The notes below the pieces were generated by a model, which searched no databases, had not been told where the DNA came from, and saw only the letters and a program-made list of their open reading frames with translations. Made by a program: the position numbers and the translations under genes. A DNA stretch of 64,000 bases. It comes from Lepus europaeus. Taxonomy: Eukaryota > Chordata > Mammalia > Lagomorpha > Leporidae. Location of the stretch: NCBI RefSeq assembly GCF_033115175.1, contig NC_084827.1, positions 176,081,401 through 176,145,400 of the forward strand, in the 5' to 3' direction. Numbering within the stretch: position 1 is the stretch's first letter; each line of letters opens with the position of its first letter. Positions 30,894 through 42,897 of this stretch are shown in pieces.

Positions 30894-31149
30894 AGGCATT
30901 GTCACTCTATACTTTCAAGCGGGAAAACTGGGTGACGGCGCGCTCTAAGCAGTAGGTTTGCTTTTCACAGACGTGCGAGTTAGAAATGCAGAAACTGCAT
31001 GTACTTTGGCATGGAGCAGGTAAGTACATGTCCTGTGACTAAGGGGAATCAGATTCCTCGCTGTCAGATAAACGAGTTAAAAATAAGGGGCAAGGCTGGA
31101 ATGCACGCGATGCCGTCAGAGTGGAGTTGGAGGCATCACTGTGGACTTT

Positions 31150-31488
31150 TTTTTCTTTAAGATTTATTTATTTACCTGAAAGGCAGAGTTACAGAGGCAG
31201 GGAGAGAGAAAGAGAGAGAGAGGGAGATCTCCCATCTGCTGGTTCACTCCTCAAATGGCCTCAATAGCCGGAAGTAGGTCACTCTGAAGCCAGGAGCCAG
31301 GAGCTTCTTCCGGGTCTCCCATGTGGGTGCAGGGCCCAAGGACTTGCAGCGTCTTCTACTGCTTTCCCACACACATTATCAGGGAGCAGGATCAGAAGTG
31401 GAGCAGCCGGGACTCGAACTGGTACCCACATGGGGTGCTGGCACTGCAGGCAGAGGCTTAGCCTACAATGCCCACAGCGCCAGCCCCA
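31150..31488 (-). mobile_element. CSINE
   Basis: TTTAAGATTTATTTATTTACC tail end shortened here to its core; head CACAGCGCCAGCCCC. Confidence 0.9.
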
Positions 31489-31502
31489 CTATGAACTACT
31501 TC

Positions 31503-31846
31503 TTTTTTTTTTTTTTTTTTTTTTTTTGACAGGCAGAGTGGATAGTGAGAGAGAGAGAGACAGAGAGAAAGGACTTCCTTTTTGCTGTTGGTTCACCCTC
31601 CAATGGCCGCTGCAGCCGGCGCATCTCGCTGATCTGAAGGCAGGAGCCAGGTGCTTTTCCTGGTCTCCCATGCGGGTGCAGGGCCCAAGCACTTGGGCCA
31701 TCCTCCACTGCCTTCCCGGGCCATAGCAGAGAGCTGGCCTGGAAGAGGGGCAACCGGGATAGAATCCGGCGCCCCAACTGGGACTAGAACCCGGTGTGCC
31801 GGCGCCGCAAGGCGGAGGATTAGCCTGTTAAGCCACAGCGCCGGCC
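31503..31846 (-). mobile_element. CSINE, young type
   Basis: Flanked by TATGAACTACTTC at 31490-31502 and 31847-31859; T-run of about 25. Confidence 0.96.
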
Positions 31847-32153
31847 TATGAACTACTTCAACATGCATGCATTTGTACAGGTTTCCCATGTACTGAGAAG
31901 CTGAAAAGGAACCATGTCCAAAACCAGTGAACTCACCCTGTATCAGGTCTTAGTTTTAATGCACCATGAATCCTGGAGAAGTGGGTGTTACTGGAAGGAA
32001 AAGTTGGCCCTCCTACTTCTTGTGGTGCCGAAACGTGGAGCCATTGAGAAGTCATGGGACGTGCCACCTGTGGAACAGCAACCTGTAAGGACGGCAAGAG
32101 GAAGGGGGCCTGGGCAGAGGCATTCGGGCTGGGGGGGTGAGGGCGGGTCCAAA

Positions 32154-32753
32154 TGTTACTGGAGAAATGGAGGGTTCTTGTCTTCGCGCAAGAAAGAATT
32201 CAGGTGTGAGACAGAGTGGTGGAAAGTAAAAAGTAACAAAGTTTATTAGGGAAGGGACATCCATAAGAACGGACGGGCACCTCTCCAGCCGGGACCTGAG
32301 AGAGTGCCAGGTCTACATTTAGGCAGGGGTTTTTAAGGAGATGGGTCTCTGTCTTCACACATCTCCTCCTGAAACAAAGGATTTTATGGCTGTAAATATT
32401 AAGCAGCTCCTATCTGAGTTTTCTCCTGAAGGTATCAGACAGGAGGAAGCCTAGCCATCCTGGGTTCAGAGGAAGGGTGAGCAGGACCCCCTAGAGAATG
32501 GGGATCCGGAGCAGGGTGTTTGAGATGCCTATACTGGGCTGCACCTGGGAGATTGTGGAAGATTTGTCAAGCAGAAGGGGCAGGGACCTCCACCTGGCAG
32601 GTTATCGGGTAGAAGGGGGCAGGGCAGGATGGGAACACAGGGCTGCCCCTGAAACATTATCGGGATGACTTTGAGATGCATATGCTGGACCTAGAAGTCT
32701 CCTTAGGCCTTTGTCATACACACATAAGCTCATACCTAACTTCCTACCTAACA
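32154..32753 (-). mobile_element. Solo LTR-like element, about 600 bp
   Basis: Bounded by TGTTAC...TAACA. The minus strand shows AATAAA at about 32246 followed by an R/U5-like stretch with CTGAATTCTTTCTTG and AAGACAAGAACC. The flanks CAAA and CAAG could be a decayed four-base duplication, which would suit a class I element. No retroviral coding sequence is seen. Confidence 0.6.
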
Positions 32754-33179
32754 CAAGGGGAGCGGTGGGCGGCGGTCAGGTGTTGGGGAGGTGAAGAGCA
32801 GAGCGGAACCCCGTCCTTGGGAGAAGAATCCCCGAGGTGGAGTGGGGCGGGCACAGAGCAGTCCCACACAGGACCACAGACAGCAGAGTGAGAGCCTGCC
32901 TGGGCGGCGCTTGGCTGTGACAGGAAGCAGGATTTGAAGGGAGACATGGGCTGAGGGCAAGACCCTCTTCTGGATTCTTCTACAAAGACGGTGGCAGAGT
33001 GGCCATAGAGAGCAGCTGGCCGCTCCTCGGCCCATTCCTTCTCCCGGTGCATCCCTCAGTCCCCCGTGGGACTGCAGGAGTGGTTGTGTGGCCGAGGCCT
33101 AGCCAAAGGGAGCGGTGAGTGTACCTGGGCCTGGTTCATGGGGTCTCCCTGGCTCTCTCCTAAATGGGGACCTTCCTTC

Positions 33180-33432
33180 CTTCCAAGACTTATTTATTTT
33201 TTTCCAAGACAGAGTTAGAGAGGGAGAGAGATCTTCCATCTGCTGGTTCACTTCCCGAGTGGCTGCAATGGCTGGGGCTGGGCCAGGCCGAAGCCAGGAG
33301 CCAGGAGCTTTTCCCAGGTCGTTAGCAGGGAGCTGGATGGAAGTGGAGCATCTGCGACACGAACCGGCACCCATATGCGGTGCCGGTGTCACAAGCAGTG
33401 GCTTCACTGGCTATGCCACAACGCCGGTCCCA
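33180..33432 (-). mobile_element. CSINE, shortened
   Basis: A body segment is missing near GGTCGTTAGCAGGGAGC; head ACAACGCCGGTCCC. Confidence 0.85.
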
Positions 33433-33689
33433 AATAAGGAGATTTCTAGTGACCCAGAATAGGATAAACACACAGAATAGTGGGATCCTGGGCCCCTGAG
33501 TCATCACACGGAAGGAACTCCCCCTGGACAGCGGCCTGAGTGGGAGACAAATGCTTGGTGTGCTGAACTTCTAAGAAGGGGCAGTCACCCGTGGTGGCAG
33601 CGGGAGTCAACCCCTTGCCCTGGCTAAGGAAATCTGTGTACATCCAACCAGTGCAACACTACAGCTGTAAAAACAAGTGAAGCAGGGGC

Positions 33690-34010
33690 AGAAAGTCCGA
33701 GTTACACAGAGAGAAGGAGAGGCAGAGAGGCAGAGAGACAGAGAGAGAGAGAGAGAGAGGTCTTCCATCCGCTGGTTCACTCCCCAATTGGCCGCAATGG
33801 CTGGAGCTGTGCAGATCCGAAGTGAGGAGCCAGGAGCTTCTTCCAGGTCTCCACGCGGGTGCAGGGGCCCAAGCACTTGGTCCATCTTCTACTGCTTTCC
33901 CAGGCCACAGCAGAGAGCTGGATAGGAAGAGAAGCTGCCACGTCTCTAACTGGTGCCCATGTGGGATGCCGGTGCTTCAGGCCAGGGCGTTCACCCACTG
34001 CCCAGAGGCA
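33690..34010 (-). mobile_element. CSINE
   Basis: (AG)n at the tail side; A-rich end lost; head diverged. Confidence 0.85.
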
Positions 34011-34212
34011 GCTCTTTTGAAACAAATATGGAATGACCTCCAGGATGTGATCACCCTCAGCAGGGATGTGTTCTGAGAGCTTCGTCTTAGGGCAATTTAT
34101 CATCGTGCAAATGCCACAGATTGTACTACTCAAACTAGGATGGCTGTCACACCACTGGAATCACCATCATACGTGCGGTCCATTGATAATTCTGATTTTT
34201 TTAAAAAAGATA

Positions 34213-34528
34213 TAGGGGCCGGCACTGTGGCATAGCGGATAAAGGTACCATCTACATACTGGCATCCCATATGGGCACTGGTTCAAGTTCCGGCTGCTCC
34301 GCTTCCAACCCAGCTCCCAGCTAATGTACCTGGGAAAGCAGTGGAAGACGGCCCAAGTGCTTGGGCCCTGCACCCATATGGGAGACCCGGAAGAAGCTCC
34401 TGGCTCCTGGCTCCTGGCTTCAGACCAGTCCAGGTCTGGCCATTGCAGCCATTTAGAGAGTGAACCACCAGATGGAAGATCTGTCTCTCCCTCTCACTCT
34501 GTAACTCTACCCTTCAAATCAATCAATT
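34213..34528 (+). mobile_element. CSINE
   Basis: GGGGCCGGCACTGTGGCATA head; tail CAAATCAATCAATT. Confidence 0.9.
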
Positions 34529-34797
34529 TTTTTTTTTAAGATTTCTTTATTTATTTGAAAGGCAGAGTTACAGAGAGAGAATCTTTCATTTGCTGGTTCA
34601 CTCTCCAAATGGCCCCACTTCTGGGGCTGGACCAACTGCAGCCAGGAGCCAGGAGCTTTATACAGCTCTCCCACATGGGTGGCAGGGACGGAACCACTTG
34701 GGCCATCTTCTGGCTGGAAGCAGAGCAGCCGGAACAGGAACTAGCACCCATACGGGGTGCGGCAGCTTTACAAACTAAGCCACAATGCTGTCCTCCC
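34529..34797 (-). mobile_element. CSINE
   Basis: Immediate tail-to-tail inverted partner of 34213-34528; body shortened. Confidence 0.85.
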
Positions 34798-34800
34798 CCT

Positions 34801-35078
34801 CTTTTTTTTTTTTTTTTTTTAAATAAAATATTTGTTTCTTTATTTGGAAGTCAAGAGTTACAGAGAGAGACAGAGATTCTATTTGCTGGTTCACTCCCCA
34901 GGTGGCCGCTGGGTGGCAGGGGTCCAAGCAGCTGGGCCACCCTCCACTGCTGTTCCCAGACCACCAACAAGGAGTTGGATGGGCAGTGGAGCAGCCAGGA
35001 CTGGAACTGGTGCCCATACGGGAGGCCGGCTTCACAGGCAGCGGCTTTACTCACTACGTCATAGCGCCAACCCCCTCA
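34801..35078 (-). mobile_element. CSINE, shortened
   Basis: T-run at 34801; head ATAGCGCCAACCCCC. Confidence 0.85.
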
Positions 35079-35366
35079 CCCCCAAAACGTTATTATGCTG
35101 CACTTAACTGCACCTTACATGAAAAACAGCAAGGCACAGGAGTGTGCGTGCAGCTTGCTACATTTTTATGTAAAAAATCAGTAGGTAGAGTGTATACATA
35201 ATTCCTTGTGTGACACAACAGCGGAAGACATTCAAGAACAAAATAATAATAGCGATGATGCTGGTTACTTCCACACGAAGGCGCTGGGTGGCCAAGGGAT
35301 GAACGAGAGACGCCTGCTTCTGTCTGTTGAGTTTCGAAGAGTGAATGCATTTCCCGGTGAATTCTT

Positions 35367-35717
35367 TTTTTTTTTTTTTTTTTTAAATTTTTGACAGGCA
35401 GAGTGGACAGTGAGAGAGAGACAGAGAGAAAGGTCTTCCTTTTGCCGTTGGTTCACTCTCCAATGGCCTCCGCGGTAGCGCGCTGCGGCCGGCGCACCGC
35501 GCTGTTCCGATGGCAGGAGCCAGGTGCTTCTCCTGGTCTCCCATGGGGTGCAGAGCCCAAACACTTGGGCCATCCTCCACTGCACTCCCTGGCCACAGCA
35601 GAGAGCTGGCCTGGAAGAGGGGCAACCGGGACAGGATCGGTGCCCTGACCGGGACTAGAACCCGGTATGCCGGCGCCGCAAGGCGGAGGATTAGCCTGTT
35701 GAGCCACGGCGCCGGCC
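35367..35717 (-). mobile_element. CSINE, young type
   Basis: Flanked by CCGGTGAATTCTT at 35354-35366 and 35718-35730. Confidence 0.96.
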
Positions 35718-35730
35718 CCGGTGAATTCTT

Positions 35731-37377
35731 ATACAATAGAAAATCTAAGGGAATGAGCCAGAGACACGGGCGTTTTTGAACAGCGGTGAGAGGGCCAAGA
35801 GAAACAGAAATGGCGGACCCTCAGGGAGAGAGCAGAGAGCGGATGGAGGGAAGCCCTGGGGGGCGTGGACAGGGGGTGGAGAGGGAGCGGGGGGAGGGCG
35901 CTCCGGCATGTGGGACCAGGCCAGCGTGCAGGATGGGCCTCTGGGAGCAGGAAGGGTCAAGGGACGTGCTTCCCGAGTGGCATTTCCTAATGAGAATGAG
36001 AATGAGGGTGGACTTGACCCTGGGGAGAACATGACCACGCAGACCAGGACCAGAGGAGCCTGTTAGGGGAACAGCTCTGGGGGTTTCTCCGGAACCCAGA
36101 TTAAGTGAGGGGCATAAGAAGGAGAATCGGCCCAAGGTGGACATTTCTGGGGAGCAGGTGACCAAGGGTTTGGAGAGACGAAGCTTTAGGGATGCCGCTG
36201 AGACTGTGACTGTTAGGTGGGCCCACGTGGGCTAGGATGCATCAGAAAGCAAAGCAGATTTGGAAAGGGATGGATAGATTTGGGAGAACGCGGAGGAATT
36301 AGGGGCGGGGATGTGGCTGAGACAGGAGCTGGCGTTCAGGCCACAGTTTCCCAGGTGGAGGGCCACCTGCAGGATGTGGGGCCCAAGTGTCCGGAGATCA
36401 GCCCAGAGGTGGAGGTCCCAGGAGCCAGGGGACAAGAGAAGACCCAAGTCACAGGTCCAGGCAGGGGGTGGAGTAGAGGGCATGGTTCCCAGAGGAGTCC
36501 AGCATCAGCTGGGCCAGGTGCAGCCCTTGGAGCGAGGCTGCCCACGCTCAAGGACAAACGGAGGCTGAAAGCAGAGCCGGGGCCTCCCCTTGCTCACCCT
36601 GGGCCTTGGGAGGAGGCTCCAAGCAGTGACCTGCCATCTGCCCAGCAGTGTCCCCTTCCTGTTTCTGGGCCCTGGTTCTCAGCCCTGCCCCTCACACCCT
36701 GGCCTGGCCTCTGCATCTCCGGTCACCTGGGACAGAGCAGCCTGGCACGGTCACCCCTCCCCAACCTCCCTCATTTCTTCCCTCCTGACTCTCCCCACCC
36801 TACACTTCCCATGGAGTCAGGCTAACCAAGGGAACTGCCCCTGGGTTTGCTGGCTGGGTCTGTTCTTCCTGGTCCCAGTGCCGCCACCCCCAGCCTCCCT
36901 GGTTCTGCCGTATACCTTGCTCTCTGCTGCCATTGTTCTGGCTGGCTTCTCCCTGCTCACCCCTGGGCCCAGAGCACCAGAGACCATCTGCCTCTCCTTC
37001 CCCATGCTGCCAGCATTTCTCTTCAGCCCCTCAACACCGGCCGTGTACTCCTAGGGGATGGCAGGCAAAGGCCCACAGGCGTGCCCCTGACAACCAAATA
37101 AACACAACCCGAGCCTGGAAGACTGGGGCACTGAGGACCTACTGTTGAGTGGGGCCTTTGGGGGAGGGGAATGGATACAAAGTGGACCGTGCACGATGCC
37201 GTGGTTCATCTGGGAACGTAGGGAAAGCCGACACAAAACACAAAATCGCATGTGAGGGGTGTCAACACACTCACGGTCAAGTGCAGCTAGAAGATAACCT
37301 GCGTTTCCCAGGAACTTTTTCAAGCCCCTTGTAGTTGTTTACAGGAGTCGCCTCGGTTTGTCAAGATGACAGGTTTG
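35731..37377. other. Repeat-free unique interval, 1.6 kb
   Basis: Purine-rich at 35800-36500 then pyrimidine-rich to 37050. A 202-codon plus-strand frame (36217-36825) begins at an ATG but resembles no family I know and is Gly/Pro/Ser-rich. Confidence 0.4.
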
Positions 37378-37690
37378 GGAGCCGGCATTGTGGTGTACTG
37401 GGTTAAGCCACTGCCTGCAATGCTGACGTCCCATATGGCCGCCGGTTCCAGTCCCAGCTGCTCCACTTCTGATCCCGCTTCCTGTTAATACAACCTGGGA
37501 AAGCAGTGGAGGATGGTCCAAGTGCTTGGGCCCCTGCACCCACATGGGAGACCCGGAAGAAGCTCCTGGCTTTGGCCTGGCTGAGCCCTGGCCTTTGAGG
37601 CCATTTGGGGAGTGAACCAGTGGATGGAAGATCCCTCTCTCTGTCACTCCGGCTTTCGAATAAATAAAAAATAAATCTTTAAAGAAAGAT
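37378..37690 (+). mobile_element. CSINE
   Basis: GGGAGCCGGCATTGTGGTGT head; AATAAAAAATAAATC tail. Confidence 0.88.
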
Positions 37691-37696
37691 TGCAGG

Positions 37697-37975
37697 TTTG
37701 GGGGACGATGTTTCGGCAGGTTAAGCCACAGCTTGTGGCGCTGGCCTGCAGTTTGAGCCCTGGCTGTTTCCTTCTGGTGCAGCTCCCTGCTCATGTGCTT
37801 GAGAAGGCAGCAGAGGATGGCCCGAGTCCTGGGCCCCTGCCCCCCATGGGGGACACCTGGACGGAAGTCTTGGCTCCTGGCTTTGGCTTGGCCCAGACCT
37901 GGCTGTTGTGGCCATTTGGAAGATGGATGGAAGATCGATCTCTCTGTGGCTCTGCCTTTCAAATAAATCTTCCCC
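37697..37975 (+). mobile_element. CSINE, diverged
   Basis: Directly follows the previous copy in the same orientation; AAATAAATC tail. Confidence 0.8.
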
Positions 37976-38482
37976 CCACCCCAAGATTACAGGCTCTCTC
38001 CTCCCCCAATATTTTTACAATTCCCAGTGTCCTACACCAAGCAGAGTGACTTGTGCACTCAGACTGACTTTGTAAGGTCCCGGTTCGGCAGTGGAGCAGC
38101 GGGTCCAGGGTGGCAGAGCACAGCCTCCTGTTGTTCCCAGGCTTCTCCCTGGGAAAGGCCTGCGTTCTGCATTCCCCTGGGGTGTGCTGGATGCCAGGCA
38201 ACACCCATTCCTGCCCGGAACAGTGCAGTGCTCCTGGGCCAGCCACACCGACCAGCAAGGACTCCATTTTCCTAAGAAATGAGTGAACTCAAAACGGAAG
38301 CTCCAGAAAAGCAGCCCAGAGGCCAGTGCTGGCTGTGCCGCCCAGCCCTGCCCAGGGAGGGGGCTGGTTACCCTGGTGAGGGGATGGGGTCCCACGAGGT
38401 GCCTGAGTGTTGATCCACCCAGCTGACTCCTCAGTTCCCGTCCCAGGCTCACAAATGCCTTCAAGAAAATGCAGTCTCTTTT
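37976..38482. other. Intergenic DNA
   Basis: No gene or repeat recognised. Confidence 0.45.
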
Positions 38483-38838
38483 TTTTTTTTTTTTTTTTTT
38501 TTAATTTTTGACAGGCAGAGTGGACAGTGAGAGAGAGAGAGACAGAGAGAAAGGTCTTCCTTTTGCCGTTGGTTCACCCTCCAATGGCCGCCGCGGTAGC
38601 GCGCTGCGGCCGGCGCACCGCGCTGTTCCGATGGCAGGAGCCAGGTGCTTATCCTGGTCTCCCCTGGGGTGCAGAGCCCAAACACTTGGGCCATCCTCCA
38701 CTGCACTCCCTGGCCACAGCAGAGAGCTGGCCTGGAAGAGGGGCAACCGGGACAGGATCGGTGCCCCGACCGGGACTAGAACCCGGTGTGCCGGCGCCGC
38801 AAGGCGGAGGATTAGCCTGTTGAGCCACGGCGCCGGCC
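38483..38838 (-). mobile_element. CSINE, young type
   Basis: Flanks AAATGCAGTCTCTTTT and AAATGCGGTCTCTTTT differ at one base. Body nearly identical to 35367-35717. Confidence 0.95.
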
Positions 38839-39212
38839 AAATGCGGTCTCTTTTAGGACAGAGGTTTACAAACCTGAAATCTCCAAAGATCAGAAAGACA
38901 CTGTATAGAAAGAAAAAAGACCGCCACAAGTACAATCAAACTTTATTTTATATGGTACGCAGTGCAACACATATGACGCCACAGCACTCCCTATTTGACA
39001 TTGACATTGAAAAAATCTAATTTGAAAATAGGAATAACTAACATAACTATTCAAAGTTTCCTAATTTATATTACTGCTCAAGTTCAAAATCAGACACTTC
39101 TTTCTCGTGCCCCAAGGTGTCAGTCAGTGTTAGGCTGTGAATCTTGTATAGCAACAGGCAGCAGAGGATTCCCCCTAGAAAGCTTTAACTGGGAGTATTT
39201 GTTTGTGTATTT

Positions 39213-39537
39213 ATTAAAGATTGACTGATTGATTTGAAAGGCAGAGTTATAGAGAGGGAGAGACAGAGGCGAGAGGGAGAGAGAGGTCTTCCATCTGCCG
39301 GTCCACTCTCCAAATGGCTGCAGTGGCCAGGGCTGGGCCAGATCAAAGCCAGGAGATTCATCGGATCTCTTATCTGGGTGCAGGGGCCCAAGGACCTGGG
39401 CCATCCTTTGCTGCTTTCCCAGGTGCATTAGCAGGGAGCTGGACCGGAAGTGGGGCAGCTGGACTTGAACCAACGCCCACATGGGATGCCAGCGCTGCAG
39501 ACGGTGGCTTAACCTGCTGCGCCACAGTGCCAGCCTC
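39213..39537 (-). mobile_element. CSINE
   Basis: Sits just beyond the C-terminal end of the hAT fossil; head CACAGTGCCAGCC. Confidence 0.88.
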
Positions 39538-40057
39538 GGGAGTATTTATTTTTACAACAGAAAATAGCTGCTCACAAGCACAAGCAGTTCCAAACATGGG
39601 CTGTTGCGCAATGGCTTTTCTATTTAGGGTAGCCGTCCCCAAAGCATCTGCAGGATCCTGGGATTCCAGCGTTGTCGACTGGACTTGCAGTGTGGTGCAG
39701 CCCTGCTGCTCCGTGCACATATTTAAGTGTTCAGGTGAACTGAACATTTGTTTGAAATCAGAGTGTTTTTTTGGAATTCAGCTTTCAATCCTTTAATTTT
39801 CGGAATGTAGCTCAGGCTGTCGCTTTCATTTCCAGAAGTTAATTTCAGTGAGTGCAAGGAAGGGGGCCAGCCTGTTCTCCATCAAGTGAGTTTCCCAAAA
39901 ACATGATTTTGCAAGGAATGAGCGAATCAAACCATACATTCCTGTATGCATTGTGAACGCCCTGGCAGAGAAGTGTCCAATGTGATTCGAGAGGGGTCGT
40001 CATGTCAGCCAAGGGCTCAGTCTTTGATCCAGACTTTGCTAGAAGGCTGAGGCACAG

Positions 40058-40361
40058 GGGCCAGCACTGTGGCGCAGTAAGGTACTGCACTGGCATCCCT
40101 TATGGGCACTGGTTCAAGTCCCAGCTGCTCCACCTCCGATTCAGCTCTCTGCTGTGGCCTGGGAAAGCAGTAGAAGATGGCCCAAGTCCTTGGGCCCCTG
40201 CACCCACGTGGGAGACCTGGAGGAAGCTCCAGGCTCCTGGCTTCAGCCTGGCTCATCCCTGGATGTGGCTGCCATTTAGGGAGTGAAGCAGCAGATGGAA
40301 GAACTCGCTCTCCCTCTGTCTCTCTGTAATTCTGCCTTTTAAATAAATAAATCTTTAAAAG
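40058..40361 (+). mobile_element. CSINE inside the hAT fossil
   Basis: GGGGCCAGCACTGTGGCGCA head; AAATAAATAAATCTTT tail. Confidence 0.9.
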
Positions 40362-40695
40362 GGGGCAGATGCTGTGGCATAGTGGGTAAAGCTGCCATCT
40401 GCAGTGCCAGCATTCCATATGGGCACCGGTTCAAATCCCAGCTGTTCCACCCCCGGTCCAGCTCTCCGCTATGGCCTGGGAAAGCAGTAGAAGATGGCCC
40501 AAGTCCTTGGGCACCTGCACCTGCGTGGGAGACCCGGAAGAAGCTCCTGGCTCCTGGCTGCAGATTGGCTCAACTCAACCGCCATTGAGGGAGTGAAGCA
40601 GTAGACAGAAGACCTCTCTCTCTCTCTGCCTCTGTCTCTCTCTAGCTCTGCCTTTCAACTAAATAAATAAATCTTAAAAATAAACAAACAAACAA
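40362..40695 (+). mobile_element. CSINE inside the hAT fossil
   Basis: Tandem to the previous copy; ends AAATAAATAAATC then (AAAC)n. Confidence 0.9.
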
Positions 40696-41327
40696 ACCCA
40701 GAAAGCTGAGGCACACAGTCAGCCCTAGAAGAATGAACAAGTCAGCTCCTCCCACTGGCGCAGACAGCGGCTTTAGCACCATCCCACCATCCCACCATCC
40801 CACGCCCCAGTGCTGACATCCCAGGCCTCCACTCTGTGCACCTGATTCATGGGACAAAGCACTGACCTTCCGGTGGCTGCAGCCATGGGAACGTGTCCAG
40901 TCATGGTGTAGTCTATGTCCAGGACAGGATCCATTTTTAACTTTTTAGCACAAACTGATTCCTGGAGAGTGAGGCCATGCACAGACTTAAGCTGGTGTCT
41001 TGGCAAAGCCCTGCCAGCTTAGATGTTAGCTTTGTAACAAGCTGTTTAACACCACCCATTACAGAACTACCATCTGTGCTAACACTTGCTAATTTCAACC
41101 AGTCTACATGAAAATTTTTAAGACTTTTCTCAACACATAGAAATAAGTCATTTCCTGAAGTTGTGCCTGCCGTGGGTATGATATCCAAAAATTCTTCAGT
41201 CACATCGAAGGGGTCCTGTACAGCACAAATAAACACAGCAGGCTGGGGCATTACTGCTGTCAGTGCGTTCGTGAGCTGGGACAGAGAAGGCCGCACACAA
41301 TTTTGCTTCCTTTCCTTATTTTTTTGT

Positions 41328-41680
41328 TAAAGATTTATTTATTTGAAAGGCTGAGTGAGTGACACAGAGAGAAGGAGAGGGAGAGGGAGAGGGAGAGGGA
41401 GAGGGAGAGAGAGAGAGAGAGAGAATCTTTCATCTAGTGGTTTAGCCCCTAAATGCTTACAACAGCTTAGGCTGAAACCAAGAGCCTGGAACACCATCTG
41501 GGTCTCCCACATTGGGGACAGGGTTCCAAGGACTTGGGCCACCTTCTGCCACCTTCCCAGGTGCACTGACAGGGAGCTGGATTGGAAGCAGAGCAGCCAG
41601 GACTCAGCTTGGTGCTCTGAGATGGGAGGTCCGTGTCGCAAGCGGTGGCTTAACCGGTTGCACCCCAACACCGGCCCCCG
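41328..41680 (-). mobile_element. CSINE inside the hAT fossil
   Basis: AAGATTTATTTATTTG tail end, head CACCCCAACACCGGCCCC; separates the N-terminal part from the catalytic core of the transposase. Confidence 0.9.
41376..41425 (+). repeat. (GGGAGA)n simple repeat
   Basis: Hexamer GGGAGA repeated five to six times, then GA dinucleotides, in the reversed tail of a CSINE. Confidence 0.9.
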
Positions 41681-42365
41681 AGTTGCCTTTTTCTTGAAAT
41701 TTTCCCAGTAAGTTCCCAGCCATGGCATCGACGTGAGGCTGGGCAGCAGTGCCGCCGCGAGTCTGGTGTTTGCGAACGCTCGTCTCTGCCCAGCACATGT
41801 GAATTTCCTCCACACTCGACAGACGTCAGTAAACTCCCCACCTGCAAAAGGCACTTTTCTCACTTAATTCCCAAGGGTGCCTCATAGCAGCCTCACGCAT
41901 TTATTTTATTCCCACTCGGAAGCAAGTCAAGAACAACACTCTCTCCCATTTTTCTAAAACAGTGTGGCTTTCTTGTTCTTTCATTTGAGACAAATGTGTA
42001 AGAAATATTAAAATGCCACTTTCACTATATGGAAAAAGCACCAGAGTACTTCAACAAGTTAACAGAAAAATGAAACTAAAAGACAAGCTTATTCTGATCC
42101 AAAACAATTTGAAATCTATGCCTGGTTTTTCTCACAGCACACATTTGCCATGAACATATTACTTTGTAAGAAATAAAAGTATTCACTCTATTATTAAAAA
42201 GTGCTGGGAAGCCCTCGGGGTGGCGGGGATCCTAGCGGCCAAGAGCAGATGCGCACCTGAAAGGCAGTGGCCACCTCTCACCTCTACCACTGCTGACACA
42301 CGAGGGTGTGGCCCTGGCGCCATCAGACTCTGAGCTATCAGGAGAAGTTGCAAATCCAGACTTTA

Positions 42366-42619
42366 GGGGCTGGCGTTGTGGCGTAGGGAGTAAAGTCACC
42401 GCTTGCAGTGCCGGCATCTCATATGGGCACTGGTTCAAGACCCGGCTGCTCCTCTTCTGATCCAGCTCTCTGCTATGGCCTGGGGAAAACAGTAGAGGAT
42501 GGCCCAAGTCCTTGGGCCCTTGCACCCATGTGGGAGACCAGGAAGAAGCTCCTGGCTTCAGATCGATCCAGCTTTGGCCATTGTGTCCATTTGGGGAGTG
42601 AACCAGCAGATGGAAGACT

Positions 42620-42625
<6 letters not shown>
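42366..42625 (+). mobile_element. CSINE
   Basis: GGGGCTGGCGTTGTGGCGTA head; its tail has become the (TTTC)n tract. Confidence 0.9.
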
Positions 42626-42690
<65 letters not shown>

Positions 42691-42692
42691 TT
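42626..42692 (+). repeat. (TTTC)n microsatellite
   Basis: About 16 TTTC units growing out of the pyrimidine tail of the CSINE at 42366, then a short TTC run. Confidence 0.95.
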
Positions 42693-42709
42693 CTTCTTCT
42701 TCTTTTTTT

Positions 42710-42812
42710 GTAAGATTTATTTATTCAAAAGGCAGAGTTACAGAGAGGCACAGGCAGAGAGAGAGAGAGAGAGAGATGGCCTCTCTGCCTTTCTAATAAA
42801 TAAATAAATATT

Positions 42813-42865
<53 letters not shown>
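42710..42865. repeat. Chimeric CSINE tail fragments with (GAAA)n/(GA)n
   Basis: A short minus-oriented CSINE end (TAAGATTTATTTATTCAAAAGG) runs into a plus-oriented tail with AATAAATAAATAAAT, then GAAA and GA runs. Confidence 0.7.
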
Positions 42866-42866
<1 letters not shown>

Positions 42867-42897
42867 CCAGGCTTAAAAAAAAAAAAAAAAAGAAAAT

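Larger units (their letters stand above)
39540..42110 (-). pseudogene. Fossil hAT-type transposase (GTF2IRD2/SCAND3-like), broken by SINEs
   Basis: Minus-strand pieces follow the order of a hAT transposase. N-terminal YEAPLGN and PFAGGEFT...RRAFAN (about 41683-41900) recall the usual PFTDGEF...RQAFANISLS. A 119-codon open core (40937-41296) has DPFDVTEEFLDIIPTAGTTS, SLKNFHVDWLKLASVSTDGS and KQLVTKLTSKLAGLCQ, matching the catalytic region. SVCAKKLKMD follows in another frame. The C-terminal dimerisation motif MFGTACACEQLFSVVK is at about 39555-39605. Three CSINEs (40058-40363, 40362-40695, 41328-41680) and several stops interrupt it. It may be a Charlie-type element or a dead copy of a domesticated gene such as GTF2IRD2. 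Confidence 0.65.

Noticed and set aside
32020-32045. TGGTGCCGAAACGTGGAG as a retroviral primer binding site
   Set aside because: It lies on the plus strand while the neighbouring LTR reads on the minus strand, and is not adjacent to the LTR end.
36217-36825. 202-codon plus-strand frame in unique DNA
   Set aside because: Low-complexity composition, no domain, no splice or promoter evidence; reported only as intergenic DNA.
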